64,000 nt of DNA from Vibrio hyugaensis (GTDB taxonomy: Bacteria > Pseudomonadota > Gammaproteobacteria > Enterobacterales > Vibrionaceae): NCBI RefSeq assembly GCF_002906655.1, contig NZ_CP025795.1:992001-1056000 (forward strand), in the 5' to 3' direction. Shown here one piece after another: positions 42,514-50,946 of this stretch. How positions within the stretch are numbered: the stretch's first letter is position 1; the number at the start of each line of letters is the position of its first letter. The notes beneath the pieces are model-generated. The model was given only the letters and a program-made list of their open reading frames with translations, ran no database searches and was not told the DNA's origin. Both the position numbers and the translations under genes were made by a program.

Positions 42514-44058
42514 TCATCTCCACTGTGGCATGTGTAAGTTAAAAGGCACAGGTAACCGCGTCGAGCAGGAACCAGAAAGGTAATCTTTCAACCAGTTTGA
42601 CCAGTTTGGTGGTAGCGGTCGCTGTGTTAGAAATTCGATACTTTCATCCAAGATGGTATCCGGCGCTGATATGTTGCTATCGGAAAGGTTTCTCAATCTA
42701 ATCTCTGTTGAGAAAGGGTACTTCTTCCTCAGTTCTAGCTCACTCATGTTGTGATGACTTTGCTCTTTTAAAGGAACCGCAGACTTAGCTGCGACTAAAG
42801 TAAGTAGACTGCGTTTTATTGCAAACTCGCCAAAAAAATCCATCAGCGGAATGGCTTGCTTTAACAGTAATAAAGGCGTTTGGCTGGGTACTGAGTAGTA
42901 ATAGCTCAAAGATTGCATTAGTTTTTTATGCGCATGCTCTGGCCTTGATTCTAGCAACAGTAGCTTGCATTGCATCATCTGCTTTAAGGCCGCGAGATCA
43001 ACTTGTTGACTTCGATTCAACTGTTTCTCTGCCAACAAACAAAACTCATTCAGTTTCAAAAGGACGCGCTTCTTATCATTAGTCGAGCTCATCGTTTTAA
43101 AGTGCTCACTGATTGTATCGACATAAGCATTCATCGCTGACAACCAATGTGGATCTGTAGATGAGACATTTGATGCGTACATATAGCCAACGTCATACAG
43201 TCGATCTACTTGTCCGAGCTTGGAAAGGATTCTCGATACCGTAACCAACCTGGTGCTGCTACTTGGTGTTAACTCAAACGCTCGAATGGCTAATATAGAT
43301 GCATTGTTTTGCTGACCAAGATTTTCATAAAGACCAACTAGGTTATCTATTGCACGCAAGCAAAGCGGGTTACGCGTAACGTAGTCGGCGAGGATAGTGA
43401 CAGCTTCACGAATATTGCCTTGTTTGTGCTGCACAAAAGCTTCTGCGCAAATGCGGCTTGCATGTTCCTTTTCAGCACAAAAAGGTAAAAAGTTTTCCAG
43501 CACATCAAACTGCTTAGATTCGATAAGTGTGTCGATAAGTAAAGATTCAACACACACGCTTTGTGCATAGTTTTTATGAAGGCGTGCGACACCTGCGAGC
43601 GTGAGTTTGTCCGTCTTATTCAACTGGTGACGAACTTCCGCAAGTTGATGTTGTTCCTGTAAGGCCGTTAACATTTTGTTCTTCAGCGCTTTGGTTTGAA
43701 GGGGCTTTGTCAGTAAGTGACGAACTCGTCCAGACAGGGCAGTTAACACGGTCTCTTGCGTTGCATCGCCAGAGATCATCAATACGGCTGTAGTGTCTGA
43801 AATGAGTTTTGCACGACTCATCAAGTTGATCAGATCTAAGCCAGTCAGTTTGGTCGACAAGTGGTAATCCATGACAATAAACGAATAGAAACGAGTTTTG
43901 ACAGCCAAAAGTGATTCTTGCGCACTGTTTACACAAGTAATGTTGGAAACCTTCGCGCCGAGCGCAACAAGTTGATGCCTGATCAACGTTGATGATGTTG
44001 AGCAGTCATCTATCACCAAAATGTTGATGTTATCGACTTCGATCTTCCCTGTGGTCAA
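42514..44058 (-). CDS. response regulator with C-terminal TPR-like region
   Basis: A 514-residue protein starting at TTG 44058, supported by AGGAAG a few bases upstream; no ATG is available. The N-terminal receiver (about 10-130) has ILVIDDCSTSS, the phospho-Asp in SFIVMDYHLSTKLTG and K in LLTKPLQTK. The remainder is helical and repeat-like (NPLCLRAIDNLVGLYENLGQ, ASILAIRAFELTPSSSTRL), consistent with TPR repeats that bind a protein partner rather than DNA. It is the first gene of a pair with the HPt protein, downstream of the T6SS kinase gene on the same strand. Confidence 0.85.
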   Translation of the reverse strand: MTTGKIEVDNINILVIDDCSTSSTLIRHQLVALGAKVSNITCVNSAQESLLAVKTRFYSFIVMDYHLSTKLTGLDLINLMSRAKLISDTTAVLMISGDATQETVLTALSGRVRHLLTKPLQTKALKNKMLTALQEQHQLAEVRHQLNKTDKLTLAGVARLHKNYAQSVCVESLLIDTLIESKQFDVLENFLPFCAEKEHASRICAEAFVQHKQGNIREAVTILADYVTRNPLCLRAIDNLVGLYENLGQQNNASILAIRAFELTPSSSTRLVTVSRILSKLGQVDRLYDVGYMYASNVSSTDPHWLSAMNAYVDTISEHFKTMSSTNDKKRVLLKLNEFCLLAEKQLNRSQQVDLAALKQMMQCKLLLLESRPEHAHKKLMQSLSYYYSVPSQTPLLLLKQAIPLMDFFGEFAIKRSLLTLVAAKSAVPLKEQSHHNMSELELRKKYPFSTEIRLRNLSDSNISAPDTILDESIEFLTQRPLPPNWSNWLKDYLSGSCSTRLPVPFNLHMPQWR

Positions 44059-44139
44059 ACTTCTTCCTATTTTTACAGATTAGTACCCTCTAAAATAAAA
44101 CTAGTCATCGGATTGCATAAAGGCAAGCTGTTTCTGCGA

Positions 44140-44162
44140 TTAAAAAGGGGCAATATGCCCCT
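44140..44162 (-). terminator. Rho-independent terminator after the T6SS kinase gene
   Basis: Read on the minus strand: AGGGGCA-TAT-TGCCCCT followed by TTTTTAA. It begins 18 bp after the kinase stop, so the REC-TPR/HPt pair has its own promoter or depends on read-through. Confidence 0.8.
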
Positions 44163-44180
44163 CATCAACATTTGCGCTAA

Positions 44181-46325
44181 TTAACTCTGTACTGAGTCCG
44201 TTTCTACTCTTTTTAGAAGCTCATTTGCCTTCTTCATCGCTCGTCTTGCACTTTTAGACTTCCTTTTGTTCAAAAGGATGTCGGAGAATTGCAGATACTT
44301 ATCTGCGGTTTGGAATCTTAAATCGTTAATATCTTGAAATCCGTTCGGAAAGTTTTCAGCAAATAGGTCAATATCTTTAACCAGTTTGTCCAAGTTTACT
44401 GTTGTTCTTGCTTGTTTTAAACGGTAATAGAGGCCCTCAAATTCTTCTTGATAAAGTAGGCGTGCGGCATCGGCCGGGAAAGGCAGCGGACTTTGGCTAT
44501 CTTTCGCAGTCTCATAGAGCTTCATCTCCAAAACTGCATCTTTCATCGCATTGCTGATTGCGATATTTTGGCGATGTTCTTCGGAATCTGCGAAGAAGGT
44601 ATTTCCTACTTTGATTAATGTAACCAAGGCTGCAGCATCTCTCAGTTGTAAGGCTTCATTTAAGTGTTGGCCAAACACCTCACTAGCAAGTGAGCTTGGG
44701 ACAAACGGGTACTCCTGATGAATTTGATGTAATTCTTGCTTGAGGTCGTAAATTGATTTCGAACCTTCCAATTTGCTGTAACTTGATTTCTCGAGTTGGC
44801 TGTTAATCTGCCTTGCAATCGAGAGCAATGTTGAATGCTTGCTGGATTGAATATCCAATGCGAGTACTTCGATCTTATGTGAATCTGGGTAATAGACTTT
44901 GGCTTGTTGAAGAATGTCTTCAATTTTGTCGTAGTTTGGATAGGTGGTGACATCAGAGTTGAGTACATCGTCAATCTTTGATTCAAACTCGCCAAGTAGA
45001 TAGGGTTTATATAATCGTAAAAAGCCAGACTTGATGACAGGGTGTAAGTCACCTTGTGTATCAATGAGCAATTTAGTGTTTTCTGGTACGGTATCAAGTA
45101 GCGCTTGGGCTGATGTAATGTTTGCAGCTTGTTGATCAAGTGCGACTTCAAGCTGAGTAATTTGGCGTTGTTGCTGTTGAAATAGCAATCCTAAAAGTGT
45201 GGCAACGGCAAATGAGGCCGCGACACTCGTCAAAACTGGCCATCGTGCTCTATTAATGTGCTGTTTAATGTATTCAGCGCTAAGGTGTTTAGGTGCCACC
45301 CCATTGGTTAACACTTTCGAGAACAAAGGCCATTTAATGAAGGGTAAGTTTGCTGGTTTAGCCGCACGAATGTTCTTCTTTAATGCCTCGTCAACGGGTG
45401 TGCGAGAGAAGGGGTGCTTACAACTCAATAACTCATAGGTGATGCAGCAGAAAGCAAATATGTCATCACTAAATTGAGGCTCTTTCCCAGCAAGAATATC
45501 AAGCGAAGCGTAATTGGGCGTATAGCCTAACGTGTCACTTTGTTGAGCTTTGCGTTTCGCGGCATATTGGTCATGTTTTAGCTGCTGTGTTTTGGAGACC
45601 CCAAAGTCTAGAAGTTTAACTTTTCCTTCAGAAGTCAGAATGATGTTCGCAGGCTTAAGGTCAGCGTGCACTACGCCGAGAGAATGGGCGTACGAGAGTG
45701 CGTCCAGTGTTTCGTTCAAGATGGATCGAGACGGTTTAAACTTAAGCCCATCGGGTCTTGAGCGTTGAATCAAAGTTTCTAATGTTTCACCATCAACGTA
45801 CTCCATTACTAGAAAGTACACGTTACCATCTACCCCGAAATCGTAAACTCGAATAATATTTGGATGGCTAAGCTTCTGAGTTTGCTGTGCTTCTCGAATA
45901 AGCATACGTGCTGTTTCTGGTTGAGAAGAAAACTCTTCTTGTAGAATTTTTAGTGCGACGTAGGGCGTTTCCGCTCCTGATGACTCAAGAATTTTATCTT
46001 TGGCCAGGTAAACATCACATAAACCGCCATGCCCGATGAGTGATTCGATCTCATAGCGGTTCTTAATGGTTTCACCAAGCAAAGACTGCGTTGTGTTTTT
46101 TTCACTGCACGCGGGTGGAACATTATCTTTTTTATTTTGAGGTGGAATGGTGTTTTGGTTTTGAGACATTTTTGTATTTGTCTCATTCTTTAATTCGGTG
46201 GAGCCTTCAGAATTGGAATTTGTAACATGGTCGATTTTATTTTCTCTTTTATGAGTCTTTACAATTTTTGTTTTATCGCCGTTTATTTCTTTATTTATAG
46301 AACTGTTTTTACTTTGGTCTTCCAT
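44181..46325 (-). CDS. ppkA: T6SS-associated Ser/Thr protein kinase (PpkA-like)
   Basis: About 714 residues from ATG 46325, with GGAG 8 nt upstream (a GTG directly before it is an alternative). A long charged N-terminal stretch (about 90 residues) precedes the kinase domain: GHGGLCDVYLAK, VALKILQ (Lys), VVHADLKPANIIL (catalytic Asp, with Ala in place of the usual Arg of HRD) and LLDFGVSK. A membrane helix lies near 365-385 (TSVAASFAVATLLGLLF), followed by a coiled-coil, helical periplasmic part. PpkA phosphorylates FHA-type partners to switch T6SS assembly on. The FHA gene is divergent across the promoter region and PppA is within the opposite operon. Confidence 0.9.
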   Translation of the reverse strand: MEDQSKNSSINKEINGDKTKIVKTHKRENKIDHVTNSNSEGSTELKNETNTKMSQNQNTIPPQNKKDNVPPACSEKNTTQSLLGETIKNRYEIESLIGHGGLCDVYLAKDKILESSGAETPYVALKILQEEFSSQPETARMLIREAQQTQKLSHPNIIRVYDFGVDGNVYFLVMEYVDGETLETLIQRSRPDGLKFKPSRSILNETLDALSYAHSLGVVHADLKPANIILTSEGKVKLLDFGVSKTQQLKHDQYAAKRKAQQSDTLGYTPNYASLDILAGKEPQFSDDIFAFCCITYELLSCKHPFSRTPVDEALKKNIRAAKPANLPFIKWPLFSKVLTNGVAPKHLSAEYIKQHINRARWPVLTSVAASFAVATLLGLLFQQQQRQITQLEVALDQQAANITSAQALLDTVPENTKLLIDTQGDLHPVIKSGFLRLYKPYLLGEFESKIDDVLNSDVTTYPNYDKIEDILQQAKVYYPDSHKIEVLALDIQSSKHSTLLSIARQINSQLEKSSYSKLEGSKSIYDLKQELHQIHQEYPFVPSSLASEVFGQHLNEALQLRDAAALVTLIKVGNTFFADSEEHRQNIAISNAMKDAVLEMKLYETAKDSQSPLPFPADAARLLYQEEFEGLYYRLKQARTTVNLDKLVKDIDLFAENFPNGFQDINDLRFQTADKYLQFSDILLNKRKSKSARRAMKKANELLKRVETDSVQS

Positions 46326-46642
46326 CACAGAGGCTCCGTATAAATGATGGTGAGAATATATAATCTATTAATTAATGAAAAATGATGATTTTTTAATTTC
46401 TCGGTCAAGCTAACATCGGTTTTTTGACGCGTGAAAATCGAAACGTCAAAAATTTGAACCTCGTTGTATATTTCGTTTCGAGTAAAAATACCTGATTGCT
46501 TTGCTTGAAAATTAATTCATTATTCCGTTCTTGAAATATAAATATTATTCGATTGGGCGATAATGACTTAACTGTTAATAAATAAATGCCTAACTAGAAA
46601 GAATGAAACATAAAATTAAGCAGCTCCTTTGGCGAGGTATAC
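46326..46642. promoter_or_regulatory. divergent promoter region of the second T6SS
   Basis: 317 bp, AT-rich, between the kinase and FHA genes. No gene is visible. It must hold both promoters; I do not see a sigma-54 motif or a clear operator. A weak ribosome binding site (GGCGAGG) precedes the FHA start at 46643. Confidence 0.6.
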
Positions 46643-47821
46643 ATGACTTTGGTTTTAACCATAACGAGTTTTCACAAGTTCACCCCTGAGATAGAAAGTG
46701 AGTTCATTTTTGATGCAAAAGGCGAACATGAAAAAGTTTCTTTTGGTCGTTCTGAACAGTGTGACTGGATACTTCCAGATCCCGAAAGAGTGATTTCAGG
46801 CAAACATGGTGAGCTTATCAAGTTTGGTGATAAGTACTTGATCAAAGATTTGTCTACCAATGGAACATTTGTGAACAACTCAGTGAGTCCAATTGGGCAA
46901 GGTAATGAAGTTACGCTTAGTCAGGATGATGTTGTGACACTCGGCGACTATCAAATTCAGGTAACCATTCAACAAAGGCAGTTGGCTGAGTCGCCAGAAC
47001 AACCTGTTGAGTCAACACTCGTCTCAGAACCGCACACAAGCGATGACTTTATCAACCAGGATGATTTTGGCTTAAGTGCCTCTGAGCTTCTAAAAGACAG
47101 TGCTTCTTCAGAATTTCAGTTGGATATCGGTTTGATGGATGATTTTGTTGAGCCATCTATACAAACCCAGCAAGAGCAAGAGTTGCCGCATTTTGCAGTC
47201 GAAGAGCCGATAAAAGCACATCAAAAAACAAGTTCAAATAAAGATGTTGAAGCGTTTATTCGTGGTTTAGGCATCAGCCCTAATATGGTTCCTGATGAGC
47301 AGCGTGAGTTATGGTTCCAACAGTTAGGGGAGTCTTTTTCCTTAATGTTAACGGGATTAATGGAGACGTTACATCACCGTGCTGAATTCAAACAAAGTAA
47401 CCGTTTAAACCACACCGCATTTAGAAAGTCTGAGAATAACCCTCTTAAGTTTTCAGCTAATTTGGAAGACGCTATACACAACCTTTACAACCGAAAAACC
47501 GCGAGTTTTATGCGACCTGATTTAGCTATAAAAGAGGCGTTTAATGACGTTGAAAACCATGAAAAAGCATTGATGCAAGGCGTAAATGGAACGGTAATAA
47601 GTGTTATGTCGTTAGTCGAACCGTCTTCCATTTATTCTGAGTCACTTTCCAATGATAGTTTTTTGAATAAAGTAATGCCAGCAAGGAAATATTCTCAAAG
47701 CTGGAAAAGATTTGAAGCTATCTATAACCAATTAGCTGATGATGTAGTTAATAAAGAAAGTCCATTCTATTTGGATGACTTTGCTAAGCATTATGAAAAT
47801 GCTCTAAGACGTGACAGTTAA
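46643..47821 (+). CDS. fha: T6SS FHA-domain protein
   Basis: A 392-residue protein. The N-terminal FHA domain (about 25-110) keeps the phosphothreonine-binding residues: FGRSEQCDWIL, VISGKHGELI and KDLSTNGTFVNN. A long acidic linker is followed by a C-terminal conserved TagH-like part (AFIRGLGISPNMVPD, LMETLHHRAEFKQ). It is the presumed substrate and reader of PpkA phosphorylation. First gene of the T6SS operon, 9 bp before tssJ. Confidence 0.92.
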   Translation: MTLVLTITSFHKFTPEIESEFIFDAKGEHEKVSFGRSEQCDWILPDPERVISGKHGELIKFGDKYLIKDLSTNGTFVNNSVSPIGQGNEVTLSQDDVVTLGDYQIQVTIQQRQLAESPEQPVESTLVSEPHTSDDFINQDDFGLSASELLKDSASSEFQLDIGLMDDFVEPSIQTQQEQELPHFAVEEPIKAHQKTSSNKDVEAFIRGLGISPNMVPDEQRELWFQQLGESFSLMLTGLMETLHHRAEFKQSNRLNHTAFRKSENNPLKFSANLEDAIHNLYNRKTASFMRPDLAIKEAFNDVENHEKALMQGVNGTVISVMSLVEPSSIYSESLSNDSFLNKVMPARKYSQSWKRFEAIYNQLADDVVNKESPFYLDDFAKHYENALRRDS

Positions 47822-47830
47822 GGTTAAATT

Positions 47831-48286
47831 ATGAAATTAATTAAAGAAATAACATTGCTGATATTAATGACAGTACTTGTTGGTTGTTCAGCAGCAAACT
47901 TAGTGGTTGCTCCTTATGCTGATTTAGAAATAACCGCAAATCACAATATAAATCCAGATTCTAACGGAAGGCCATCGCCCGTCGTTATTTACATTTTCGA
48001 ACTAACGTCTCCGACCGTATTTGAAAGCCAGGACTTCTTCTCAATATACGAAAGTTACGACAAAGTACTTGGTCCAGATTTAGTCAATAAATTTGAGATA
48101 TCACTAACGCCAGGTCAAAAAGAAATCTACCAAGCCAGCATGTCCCCTCAAACTGAATACCTAGGATTGGTTGCTGCGTTTCGCGATATCGAAAACTCGA
48201 ATTGGAGACAAGTAATCCAAGTCGACAAGACAGGTTACAACACTTACCAAATCCAATTAGAAGATCTGTCTTTGTTCGTGAAATAA
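47831..48286 (+). CDS. tssJ: T6SS outer-membrane lipoprotein TssJ
   Basis: A 151-residue lipoprotein with lipobox LVGC (lipid Cys near residue 19). The mature beta-sandwich has the TssJ features VVIYIFELTSPTVFESQDFF and the ending QIQLEDLSLFVK. It docks the membrane complex to the outer membrane through TssM. It lies between fha and tssK with short gaps. Confidence 0.9.
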   Translation: MKLIKEITLLILMTVLVGCSAANLVVAPYADLEITANHNINPDSNGRPSPVVIYIFELTSPTVFESQDFFSIYESYDKVLGPDLVNKFEISLTPGQKEIYQASMSPQTEYLGLVAAFRDIENSNWRQVIQVDKTGYNTYQIQLEDLSLFVK

Positions 48287-48302
48287 CCTTGGTGACTATT
48301 CA

Positions 48303-49628
48303 ATGACACAATTTTCCCGTACTGCTTGGTGTGAGGGGATGTTTTTGCGTCCTCAACATTTCCAGCAAAGTGAACGAGCTACTTCCTACGAATATAAAGG
48401 GTTAGTTAACTTACAGCATGCTTATAACTGGGGCCTCTCAACAAGCTTAATCAGTACTACCGCTTTGAAAGAGGGGTATGTTGATATTGAGAAAGTCGAC
48501 GCAATTCTGCCAGATATGACTTTACTTCAATGGAAAAAAGGTGACGACGGCCTAACTCCTTTATTTGTTGAGAAAGGCACCAATCAAACGTTGATAAAAA
48601 TCATTGTTCCAGCGTCTAGCCTGAAAGACCGACTGGTATCCGATCAAAGTGAAGCTTTGGTTTCTCGCTATCTTTTGAAAGACTTAGAAATTGTCGATGC
48701 TTTAACTGGGCAAGACGAGGAGTGCATTCAAGTAACCGCAATCAATCTCGCACTAACAGCAAGTAACGAGAAGCAACCTGGGTTTATTGAATTACCGATT
48801 CTAAGAATCAAAGAAGTAACAGATGAAGGGGAAGTCATTCTTGATGAGGATTACATCCCGCCTCATATCAACCTTTTGAATAGTTTTGCTATCACAACGT
48901 GTTTACGCAATGTGCTGGCGATGACAAAGATTCGTGCAGACGTTGTTTCTCAACGTTTGATTCAGGGTAAGGCAGCCTCTGCTTCTGCGGTTGACTTTAT
49001 TATGTTGCAAATGCTGAATCGCTATGAAGTCACTTTGCGTCACTTTTCCAACCTAGAGCACGCGCACCCTTTGGATTTGGTGGCGTTGCTTCACGGGTAT
49101 ATCGGTGAATTATCGACATTTTCTAGTAAGAGCAAACGAGTCCCTGCACTGAAAAAGTACGATCATTTTGATCTTTCTAGTGTGTTCCATGAGATAAACC
49201 AGATACTAAGCCAGTATCTAAGTGTGGTTTTAGATCAAACCGCGAATAAGTTACCTCTCGAAATTCGTCAATATGGAATTCAAGTTACCCCTCTACCTGA
49301 TAAACGTTTGTTGGAGTCTTGCCAGTTTGTTCTAGCGATTAAGGCTGATACCACGACAGACGAAATAAGACGCCTAGTTCCAGCTCAACTTAAATTAGGG
49401 CCTGCGGAACAAATACGCGACCTAATCAACAACCAGATCAATGGTATCAATGTCGCACCTTTAAGTGTGGTTCCGAGACAAATACCGTATCAAACAGGCT
49501 ATGTGTACTTTGAGGTTGTGAAAAAAGGACCTTTCTGGATAAGACTTCGAGAAAGTGGTGGTATAGCACTGCAACTCTCTGGTCATTTCCCAAATGCTGA
49601 AATTGAACTTTGGAGCATTAGCCAATAA
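48303..49628 (+). CDS. tssK: T6SS baseplate protein TssK
   Basis: A 441-residue complete TssK: TAWCEGMFLRPQHFQQSER at the start (shared by the family), LDLVALLHGYIGELSTFSS mid-protein, and a C-terminal head ending ELWSISQ. It links the baseplate wedge to the TssJLM complex. It is only loosely similar to the fragment at 1-229, so the two clusters are not recent copies. Confidence 0.95.
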   Translation: MTQFSRTAWCEGMFLRPQHFQQSERATSYEYKGLVNLQHAYNWGLSTSLISTTALKEGYVDIEKVDAILPDMTLLQWKKGDDGLTPLFVEKGTNQTLIKIIVPASSLKDRLVSDQSEALVSRYLLKDLEIVDALTGQDEECIQVTAINLALTASNEKQPGFIELPILRIKEVTDEGEVILDEDYIPPHINLLNSFAITTCLRNVLAMTKIRADVVSQRLIQGKAASASAVDFIMLQMLNRYEVTLRHFSNLEHAHPLDLVALLHGYIGELSTFSSKSKRVPALKKYDHFDLSSVFHEINQILSQYLSVVLDQTANKLPLEIRQYGIQVTPLPDKRLLESCQFVLAIKADTTTDEIRRLVPAQLKLGPAEQIRDLINNQINGINVAPLSVVPRQIPYQTGYVYFEVVKKGPFWIRLRESGGIALQLSGHFPNAEIELWSISQ

Positions 49629-49642
49629 TAGGTTGTGTCATT

Positions 49643-50932
49643 ATGGAACAAACAATCATCAAACCAACGCCGGGTGGGCGATCAACTCCGAAACAAACAG
49701 AAGTAAAATCAGCAGATAGCACGGTTGTGATTTCTAAAAGTCCTGAAATCGTGAATAACGACTCGATTGTTGCGTTTGGCCTTAACCCTATTTTGGCTGA
49801 AGCAAATGGCATTTTATCAATGATTGGGCAGGTTCGGGCAACAGCATCACATTCAGACGTTCTGTTCCTTAAGGAGACGCTCGCACAAAAATTGAGAGAC
49901 TATGAAAATCGTCTACGCCAACACAATGTTGGCTTAGAAACCATAGACACCGCCCGGTACTGTTTGTGTTGCTCCATTGATGAGGCAGTGTTGAATACTC
50001 ATTGGGGAAGCCAATCTACATGGAGTCATGATTCTTTATTGAGTTCATTTTATTCGAGTAGCCAAGGTGGTGAAGCTTTTTTTAAACACCTTGAACAAGC
50101 GATGTCTCAGCCAGAGTCTCACCTAGATTTACTTGAGTTGATGTATGTCTGCTTATCGCTTGGCTTTGTCGGACAATACCGTTTAGAGAAGAACGGGTTA
50201 GAAGCTCATCGCCGCCTTAGAAAGCAAGTCATGGGTATTCTTAAGTCCCATGGTCGTGGAATTACCCAAGACATGAGTGTCAATATTGATAAGCGAATTG
50301 TTACTGGGTCTCAAATGTCGGAGCGAGCACCTTTGTGGGTCGTATGCTCTGTTACATCTGCGATCTTGGTTTGTGCTTTTATGTACCTTAGCTATGACTT
50401 GAATAAGGCATCAAATCAAACTTTTACCCACTTGGTTAACTTGATTCAACCGGACGTAAAAGTAGCGTCACCACAATTAGAGCCGAAAGTTCAACCAGTA
50501 GCTGATCGCATCTCTATGTATCTAGCGACGGAAATGAGCAAAGGTTTAGTCACGGTAGAAGCTTTACCAGATCGCGTAAGAATATCCTTAAAAGCACAAG
50601 ACCTATTTGAATCAGGAAGCGCAGAGGTTGTGGCTTATATTCTCCCTGTTGTATCTAAGATAGCTCGAACCCTTGAAGCGACAGAAGGAAAAATTCTTGT
50701 CACGGGTCATACCGATGATAAGCCCATATTTACCAGTAAATACCCTTCTAACTGGCACCTATCTTTGGCTAGAGCCACGGCGATGTCTGACCAACTTGTT
50801 GTAAACAGTGCGCTGGAAGGAAGAGTGTTACCGGAAGGGTTGGGTGATGCGAGACCTGTGGTAGAAAACACCGATGCTGACAATCGAGCATTGAACCGTC
50901 GTATCGAAATTGACTTGATTGTCGCAAACTAG
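49643..50932 (+). CDS. tssL: T6SS membrane protein TssL with OmpA domain
   Basis: A 429-residue fusion: a DotU part (CLCCSIDEAVL, WSHDSLLSSFY), a membrane helix near 225-250 (LWVVCSVTSAILVCAFMYLS), and a C-terminal OmpA/MotB-like peptidoglycan-binding domain (VTGHTDDKPI, WHLSLARATAMS, NRALNRRIEIDL). It anchors the T6SS to both inner membrane and cell wall. The first TssL in the window lacks this domain. Confidence 0.95.
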   Translation: MEQTIIKPTPGGRSTPKQTEVKSADSTVVISKSPEIVNNDSIVAFGLNPILAEANGILSMIGQVRATASHSDVLFLKETLAQKLRDYENRLRQHNVGLETIDTARYCLCCSIDEAVLNTHWGSQSTWSHDSLLSSFYSSSQGGEAFFKHLEQAMSQPESHLDLLELMYVCLSLGFVGQYRLEKNGLEAHRRLRKQVMGILKSHGRGITQDMSVNIDKRIVTGSQMSERAPLWVVCSVTSAILVCAFMYLSYDLNKASNQTFTHLVNLIQPDVKVASPQLEPKVQPVADRISMYLATEMSKGLVTVEALPDRVRISLKAQDLFESGSAEVVAYILPVVSKIARTLEATEGKILVTGHTDDKPIFTSKYPSNWHLSLARATAMSDQLVVNSALEGRVLPEGLGDARPVVENTDADNRALNRRIEIDLIVAN

Positions 50933-50946
50933 GGAAAGTGAGAGAC

